Source: a virus
Strand: one strand, 5' to 3'
Virus record (IMG/VR): IMGVR_UViG_3300034102_000354
Location: 1 to 34,496 of that record
Length of the DNA stretch: 34,496 bases
Part shown: positions 32,966 through 34,496 of the stretch, piece after piece
How the letters are laid out: every line of letters starts with the position of its first letter
Position numbering within the stretch: position 1 is the first letter of the stretch
Position numbers and translations under genes: made by a program
Notes under the pieces: generated by a model
The model's database searches: none
What the model saw: the letters and a program-made list of their open reading frames with translations, nothing else
Told to the model about the DNA's origin: nothing

Positions 32966-33089
32966 ATAGAGTGAAGCGTAAACGCCTGTTCATATTGGTA
33001 GGATACTTTCTGTTGAATGAAATATGACATGAACTGCAAGGCAGAACATAAAGTGTTGGATAAAGTGTTTCATGATTAGAGACTAGACA

Positions 33090-33221
33090 CTATTGTGCGT
33101 AGTCAGCCTCCTCATCAAACGATTCTGTGTTTTCTTCTGGTGAGTCAATCACGGGAATGAGTAAGTCAATGAATGACTCCCATTCGGCAATGATATTCTC
33201 TTGTGTTTCTACTGGCAACAT
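33090..33221 (-). CDS. Tiny acidic protein (43 residues)
   Basis: This short frame follows AAAGGG seven bases upstream. The product starts MLPVETQENIIAEWESFIDL, has a hydrophobic turn LLIPVIDSPEE and ends acidic (EEADYAQ). An amphipathic helix followed by an acidic tail is typical of small phage proteins that bind host enzymes, but this is only a general resemblance. It is the only sensible gene in the 315 bases between 32994 and 33308. Confidence 0.55.
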   Translation of the reverse strand: MLPVETQENIIAEWESFIDLLIPVIDSPEENTESFDEEADYAQ

Positions 33222-33308
33222 GATGTTACCCTTTCTGTTTTGTCCCCATTAGTGGAGAGTCATGCCCACGAGCCGAAACCCGTGGACACTCACTCAACTA
33301 TTAGATAG

Positions 33309-33530
33309 TTATCGTACGACTGTCACATAACCCTCACGCAAAGACTTTATGTGTCGTTGCCAACAAGCATGAAGAACACTTTGATAAGCATCACAATCAT
33401 ATTTGGAATCAAACTCAATTAGAGTTTGATTACAATCAGTAACACCACAAGTAGCAGACTGTGTAAACACAACCAAACCTTGATTAGCAACACGGTCATA
33501 ACCAACAACTGTTTCGTTATTTATCTTCAT
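33309..33530 (-). CDS. Unknown 73-residue protein with four cysteines
   Basis: It starts two bases after the upstream stop. The product is beta-rich at the start (NETVVGYDRVANQGLVVFTQ) and carries C28, C33, C46 and C56 (SATCGVTDCNQT, KYDCDAYQSVLHACWQRH), with H61 nearby; these could bind zinc or pair as disulfides. The C-terminus is a short strand (GYVTVVR). No family is recognised. The Shine-Dalgarno match is weak, so translation probably depends on the gene before it. Confidence 0.66.
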   Translation of the reverse strand: MKINNETVVGYDRVANQGLVVFTQSATCGVTDCNQTLIEFDSKYDCDAYQSVLHACWQRHIKSLREGYVTVVR

Positions 33531-33532
33531 GA

Positions 33533-33718
33533 CTAGCGACCTACAATCACAGTAGGCATCAACGGAAGCAAACCGTCAATCGCATCAGTAAGCATGTCAG
33601 CAAAGTCAGTATCATAAGACACTTCCTCTTCATAATCACGCCAAGTTTGTAACTCGTCAAGCAATTCACTTATTTCTTTTTTGACATCATTCCATGTCTT
33701 GTGTATTTCCGTAGACAT
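33533..33718 (-). CDS. Unknown acidic 61-residue protein
   Basis: AAAGGAG lies six bases before ATG. The product is a strongly acidic, probably two-helix protein (TWNDVKKEISELLDELQTWR, then YEEEVSYDTDFADMLTDAID) with a hydrophobic end LLPLMPTVIVGR. Acidic mimic-like proteins of this size are common early phage products, but no target can be named. A leader of 82 bases with two small hairpins separates it from dyad site 4. Confidence 0.68.
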   Translation of the reverse strand: MSTEIHKTWNDVKKEISELLDELQTWRDYEEEVSYDTDFADMLTDAIDGLLPLMPTVIVGR

Positions 33719-33752
33719 CTCTGTCTCCTTTGTTTATCTAACTAATCGTCAG

Positions 33753-33785
33753 CAACACTCACAGGTGTTGTACGCCTAACGGCGT
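33753..33785 (-). promoter_or_regulatory. Two tandem small hairpins in a leader
   Basis: CAACAC/GTGTTG (33753-33758 with 33765-33770, loop of six) and ACGCC/GGCGT (33772-33776 with 33781-33785, loop TAAC) lie between dyad site 4 and the ATG at 33718. Neither is followed by a T-run. The first contains ACAGGTGT, the core of the dyad site, and may be a decayed copy. Regulatory function is not shown. Confidence 0.4.
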
Positions 33786-33800
33786 TTCATAGGGTAGATA

Positions 33801-33816
33801 CTTTACAGGTGTAAAG
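33801..33816 (-). promoter_or_regulatory. Dyad site 4
   Basis: Seven-base arms flank GG. It lies two bases beyond the stop of the 149-residue gene and 82 bases before the next ATG. On the leftward strand TTTACA is followed after 18 bases by TATGAA, the best sigma-70-like arrangement among the five copies. Confidence 0.75.
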
Positions 33817-33818
33817 AA

Positions 33819-34268
33819 TTATGCGAACCGCATGTTCTTTGCGATGATAAGCGCTGTCTTGCGCTCAACACCATTAGCAACCAACTCTTTCACAAGGTCA
33901 GCACCTGAAATAGTGCGAACCTTGTAGTTCGTAGTGTCCTTGACAGTAGTAACTGGCTTAGCCTTTGATGCTTTGATATGACCCATAGACTTCCACTCTT
34001 TCGGACCGCCGAGAAGATTCTCAACAGCCCACGCAATCGTAGAGATTTGCTGTGCAATAGTGGACTCCTTCCAGATGTCAATGTTCTTACCACGAGCCTC
34101 ACGAACAGCGAGTCGTGCATACTCGGCAACATTCTTGAAGTCTTTGCTGTCAAGGTAGATAGCGTGCCACGATTGTACTCGTGACAACTCTGCCAAGTTC
34201 ACTCCTTTCACAAGTGAAACAAAGTTAGTGGTCTTGCGTGTAGTACGCTTGCCTGTTGTTGTAGTAAT
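33819..34268 (-). CDS. Unknown 149-residue protein, probable ATT start
   Basis: The first ordinary start, GTG at 34211, has no ribosome site. In the same frame 19 codons earlier an ATT codon at 34268 lies six bases after AAAGGAG, the best site in the region, so the true product probably begins there with a basic Thr/Lys/Arg-rich leader (TTTTGKRTTRKTTNF). The body is helical (VAEYARLAVREARGKNIDIW, IAQQISTIAWAVENLLGG), followed by a Lys/Thr linker and a C-terminal helix-turn-helix-like part (SGADLVKELVANGVERKTAL). A small DNA-binding early regulator is possible. ATT starts are rare and inefficient, so expression would be limited. Confidence 0.66.
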   Translation of the reverse strand: MTTTTGKRTTRKTTNFVSLVKGVNLAELSRVQSWHAIYLDSKDFKNVAEYARLAVREARGKNIDIWKESTIAQQISTIAWAVENLLGGPKEWKSMGHIKASKAKPVTTVKDTTNYKVRTISGADLVKELVANGVERKTALIIAKNMRFA

Positions 34269-34289
34269 GGGATTCTCCTTTGAGAAGTT

Positions 34290-34305
34290 CTTTACAGGTG
34301 TAAAG
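34290..34305 (-). promoter_or_regulatory. Dyad site 5
   Basis: Seven-base arms flank GG, with one more matching pair outside. It lies 21 bases before the putative ATT start at 34268, close enough that a bound protein or a transcript beginning at the dyad would leave only a short leader carrying the AAAGGAG site. Confidence 0.75.
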
Positions 34306-34364
34306 AGTATTTGTTATGTATGTATCTGATAGCCCCACCAAGTTCCTAGACTAGATAGGTAGAC

Positions 34365-34432
34365 AGGCGTTGTGCCTTCTACTAATAGTTTCTACGCCTA
34401 ATACACGCATTCATGTGTATGTGCTAGAAGGC
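34365..34432 (-). other. Nested, mutually exclusive inverted repeats in non-coding DNA
   Basis: The last 190 bases hold no plausible gene. Within them AGGCGT (34365-34370) pairs with ACGCCT (34394-34399), GCCTTCTA (34374-34381) pairs with TAGAAGGC (34425-34432), and ATACAC (34401-34406) pairs with GTGTAT (34415-34420). The first two interleave, so an RNA could form either one or a pseudoknot. This could be a leader RNA, a small RNA, or an origin or packaging structure. The window ends 64 bases later. Confidence 0.45.
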
Positions 34433-34496
34433 TCACAGATACAGGCTGACACGACCTAGGGGAGTAGGCCACCCCTGCCGCCACTTGTCATAAGGG

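Noticed and set aside
33242-33300. Hairpin CCACG/CGTGG as a terminator after the leftward gene ending at 33309
   Set aside because: The stem is only five base pairs and no T-run follows on the leftward strand.
29150-34305. Dyad sites as simple sigma-70 promoters (TTTACA as -35)
   Set aside because: Only 33801 (TATGAA after 18 bases) and less well 32232 (TACAAA after 19) show a possible -10; the others do not, while the dyad symmetry is perfect in all five.
34307-34496. tRNA gene in the terminal non-coding stretch
   Set aside because: No T-loop consensus or cloverleaf arms could be aligned on either strand.

Overview
The window looks like part of the genome of a lytic, short-tailed (podovirus-like) tailed phage. 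The likely host is an actinobacterium, and the moderate base composition would suit a low-GC, possibly freshwater, lineage. The phage assignment rests on an ordered head, connector, nozzle and fibre block. The host guess rests mainly on an Rpf-type (resuscitation-promoting factor) muralytic domain and on an AEP-type primase, RusA and Cas4-like nuclease set of the kind seen in actinophages; it is inference. No integrase, repressor gene, tRNA, terminase, DNA polymerase or RNA polymerase is visible, but both ends of the genome lie outside the window.

Left arm, + strand, 1-22116 (late genes): portal C-terminus, scaffold, major capsid protein, an intrinsic terminator, a histone-like basic protein, a small Cys/His protein, the connector adaptor and the tail nozzle. 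Next comes an array of eight collagen-like, collar-domain and other fibre proteins (5651-10912), then three low-complexity probable internal virion proteins, one giant 2697-residue internal virion protein, and an M15-type peptidase (endolysin). Many junctions are TAATG stop/start overlaps, so the block is probably translated in a coupled way.

Middle, - strand, 28045 down to 22113 (replication and recombination): HTH protein, Cas4-like PD-(D/E)XK nuclease, a 128-residue protein, a DnaB/RecA-like helicase, AEP primase, RusA resolvase, a small PD-(D/E)XK-like protein, a sigma-region-4-like HTH fused to a DUF1599-type nucleotide-metabolism domain, and three tiny genes. The two arms converge with a 4-base overlap and no terminator between them. 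Just upstream lie a small zinc-knuckle gene and a secreted Rpf-like lysin.

Right arm, - strand, 34496 down to 28885 (probable early genes): small unknown proteins, and a compact four-gene module (32185 to 29169) that encodes a zinc-ribbon amidoligase of the glutamine-synthetase-like COOH-NH2 ligase type, a class II glutamine amidotransferase with its own zinc-ribbon tail, and two unknown proteins. Five copies of the dyad CTTTACA-NN-TGTAAAG sit in front of gene groups in this arm and nowhere else that I could see. One lies just upstream of the amidoligase module and one just beyond its end. This module, with its dyad-based regulon, is the strongest candidate for an undescribed system: the ligase and amidotransferase would together amidate or conjugate an unknown carboxylate in the host cell, early in infection.
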